Source of the DNA: Ruminiclostridium sp.
GTDB taxonomy: Bacteria; Bacillota; Clostridia; Oscillospirales; Ruminococcaceae
DNA length: 64,000 nt
Direction of reading: 5' to 3'
Assembly (NCBI GenBank): GCA_017935365.1
Contig: JAGBHT010000011.1
Coordinates: 1-64,000 of the forward strand
How positions within the stretch are numbered: the first letter of the stretch is position 1; each line of letters starts with the position of its first letter. This document shows positions 62,411-64,000 of the stretch, piece by piece. The position numbers and the translations under genes were made by a program. Under the pieces are notes generated by a model. It worked only from the letters and a program-made list of their open reading frames with translations, was not told the DNA's origin and ran no database searches.

Positions 62411-62914
62411 TCATATTTCTGCAATTTTGAGAACAGGATAATCATCAATATACGGCTTAATGATATACGGATGTTTTTTCGCATAATCAAGCATTATATC
62501 GGCAAGTGAGCCGCGCTCATCGTATCGTTCGTTCAGAAATGCGGATAACTTTGACAGCGGGAGTGCTGAAACCGTTTCACACACAGGCGATACGGTAATT
62601 CCGAGAATGCCGTCCGATATGCGGTTTACTCTGAACGGCCATACTCTGCAATCAAAAGGTTTCTTATCGCCGAGAACGCAACCTTTATCAGTGAGCATAG
62701 GGCAGTACGACAATTCTTCTCCGTCTGTAAAGTGCATAACAAATCTGTATCCGTCTTCAAAAGGCTCAAGCTCTGCGTTTTTATCGATATTATCTTTTAT
62801 ATATGCGGCAGTTTCCGGTGAAATAACGGGTATTTCCCAGACATCATCCCTGTCAAAACCGCAACAGACGCGGCAGCCTGCGCACGCCTCACGACTGAGT
62901 ATTTTTGTAAGCAT
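62411..62914 (-). CDS. YkgJ-like cysteine-cluster protein
   Basis: 167 residues; starts MLTKILSREACAGCRVCCGF with the CxxCxxCC cluster of the YkgJ/zinc-iron-chelating family, and has two later cysteines, one in YCPMLTDKGCVLG and one in KPFDCRVWPFR. The pattern CPxL...GC...RPxxCR is typical of these proteins, thought to bind Zn or Fe-S; their function is unknown. AAAGGAATG precedes ATG 62914. Stand-alone gene converging on the mreB-like gene. Confidence 0.8.
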   Translation of the reverse strand: MLTKILSREACAGCRVCCGFDRDDVWEIPVISPETAAYIKDNIDKNAELEPFEDGYRFVMHFTDGEELSYCPMLTDKGCVLGDKKPFDCRVWPFRVNRISDGILGITVSPVCETVSALPLSKLSAFLNERYDERGSLADIMLDYAKKHPYIIKPYIDDYPVLKIAEI

Positions 62915-63026
62915 ATTATCATTCCTTTCACTGTTATATTACCACAAATCCGGCTTATAAGCAACAGATATTTATATTCCGTATGGCACGAAATTATGTC
63001 AATTTGGTTACAATTTGCAAAAACTA

Positions 63027-63055
63027 TTGATTTTAATGCTTTGTTTTGGTATAAT
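63027..63055 (+). promoter_or_regulatory. Promoter of the MoxR gene
   Basis: TTGATT (63027-63032), 17-bp spacer, TATAAT (63050-63055), 80 bp before the start codon. The rest of the gap from 62915 shows nothing else clear. Confidence 0.8.
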
Positions 63056-63135
63056 TACTAATATATCCGCACTCTCTTGGCAATGTGGATAACAGATTTT
63101 ATACGGAATACCCGTCAAAGTTTAAAGGATAGAAT

Positions 63136-64000
63136 ATGGAAAATAATACTTCAACAAATTTAACAAACTACGAATTTATCCCTAAATTATTTGAACAGAT
63201 AGAAAAGGTAATTATCGGTAAGCAGGACGTCATAAAAATGCTGATCGCCGCATTGATTTCAGGCGGTCACGTGCTTATTGAGGACGTTCCCGGTACGGGT
63301 AAGACGACCCTTGCAATGACGCTTGCAAAAGCTACTTCGCTGTCGTGCAGGAGAGTGCAGTTCACTCCTGATGTAATGGCATCAGATATAACCGGTTTTA
63401 CTATGTACAATAAGGAAAGCGAACGCTTTGAGTACCGTGAAGGTCTTGTAATGAGCAATATCTTTATTGCCGATGAAATAAACAGAACATCGCCGAAGAC
63501 ACAGTCGGCTCTGCTCGAAGCAATGGAAGAGAAGAAAGTTACCGTTGACGGCACGGCGCACAGGCTTCCTGATCCGTTTATGGTAATAGCGACCGAAAAC
63601 GAGTTCGGTTATGTCGGAACTTATCCGCTCCCTGAGGCTCAGCTTGACCGTTTTCTTATCAAGCTGTCCGTAGGTTATCCTGCTGCCGAAGACGAGGCAA
63701 TGATACTTTACAGAAGAAAAAACGGCGACCCTATCGAAACGGTAGAGCCTGTATGCGGTGCTGATGATATCAAAAGCTGTATTGCCGCAGTAAGAGAAAC
63801 GCATATTGACGCCGCAATTTATAAGTATATTGTGGATATAGTTGCGGCTACCAGAAATCATCCGTTTGCGGCACTTGGTGCAAGTCCGCGTGCTTCAATA
63901 GCGCTTATGAGAGCGTCGCAGAGCGTGGCATTTATGGACGGCAGGAACTATGTCACTCCCGAAGATGTTGCGCTTATGGTAAACTATGTTCTGCCGCACA
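63136..64000 (+). CDS. MoxR-family AAA+ ATPase (3' end beyond the window)
   Basis: Open from ATG 63136 (AAAGGAT upstream) to the window edge, 288 residues visible of about 310-320 expected. Walker A EDVPGTGKTTLAMTLA at about 50-65, Walker B IFIADEINRTSPKTQSALLE with sensor-type VIATENEFGYVGTYPLPEAQ and LDRFLIKL, and in the lid LGASPRASIALMRASQSVA. MoxR ATPases act as chaperones for metal insertion or membrane complexes; they are usually followed by a DUF58 and a von Willebrand A protein gene, which should lie just outside. Confidence 0.95.
   Translation, partial: MENNTSTNLTNYEFIPKLFEQIEKVIIGKQDVIKMLIAALISGGHVLIEDVPGTGKTTLAMTLAKATSLSCRRVQFTPDVMASDITGFTMYNKESERFEYREGLVMSNIFIADEINRTSPKTQSALLEAMEEKKVTVDGTAHRLPDPFMVIATENEFGYVGTYPLPEAQLDRFLIKLSVGYPAAEDEAMILYRRKNGDPIETVEPVCGADDIKSCIAAVRETHIDAAIYKYIVDIVAATRNHPFAALGASPRASIALMRASQSVAFMDGRNYVTPEDVALMVNYVLPH

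Overview
The window looks like a chromosome segment from a gut-type Clostridia bacterium of the Oscillospiraceae/Ruminococcaceae kind (something near Ruminococcus or [Eubacterium] siraeum). This is inferred from gene content, frequent consensus sigma-A promoters with 17-bp spacers, strong AGGAGG-type ribosome binding sites, GTG/TTG starts, and cytosolic glycan-degrading enzymes. No species marker is present, so the genus is a guess.

Layout. 1-1063: the right end of an IS3-family element sits inside a hybrid histidine kinase gene, which also carries an in-frame stop. 1173-5412 (minus): carB without carA, then a methyltransferase pseudogene with two frameshifts. 5600-13146: a tRNA-Lys(TTT) gene holds a 7.37-kb integrated element bounded by a perfect 45-bp direct repeat of the tRNA 3' half. 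Its content is that of a filamentous phage (inovirus) prophage of a Gram-positive host: integrase, rolling-circle Rep, Zot/pI ATPase, pIII-like adsorption protein, pVIII-like coat precursor with signal peptide, a pVI-like protein, two tiny one-helix membrane proteins missed by length cut-offs, a probable ssDNA-binding protein, a CI-like repressor with an operator array, a DUF2726 cargo gene, and a repeat-rich non-coding region that may be the origin/packaging signal.

13.2-22.4 kb: nth, a ComEA-like helix-hairpin-helix protein, an XRE-cupin regulator with an acyl-CoA synthetase, dprA and a MmcQ/YjbR gene; then, on the minus strand, a Zn/Cd/Pb P-type ATPase with three metal-binding domains, its CadC/SmtB-type repressor and an XRE regulator. 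22.5-31.2 kb: a nearly complete arginine biosynthesis cluster (argG, argH, a GNAT gene, argC, argJ, argB, argD, argF); together with carB it covers most of the route from glutamate to arginine. 31.2-47.6 kb: a cation diffusion facilitator, a GC-rich structured repeat with a G-quadruplex motif, a tmk-DUF2156-DJ-1-5-FCL-mltG-U32 run, a 1152-residue CapA/DUF6270 fusion protein, and a GH26-GH2 pair for intracellular breakdown of (galacto)mannan-type oligosaccharides.

47.7-64.0 kb: housekeeping core. rpoB-rpoC, rpsL-rpsG-fusA, tuf, the CCA-adding enzyme, an MreB/Mbl homologue, a cysteine-cluster protein, and a MoxR ATPase cut by the right edge.

The most interesting item is the inovirus prophage; the GC-rich repeat, the CapA/DUF6270 protein and the paired 12-bp-spaced inverted repeats before argH are secondary points. 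All family assignments come from motif recognition by eye; no database search was run.
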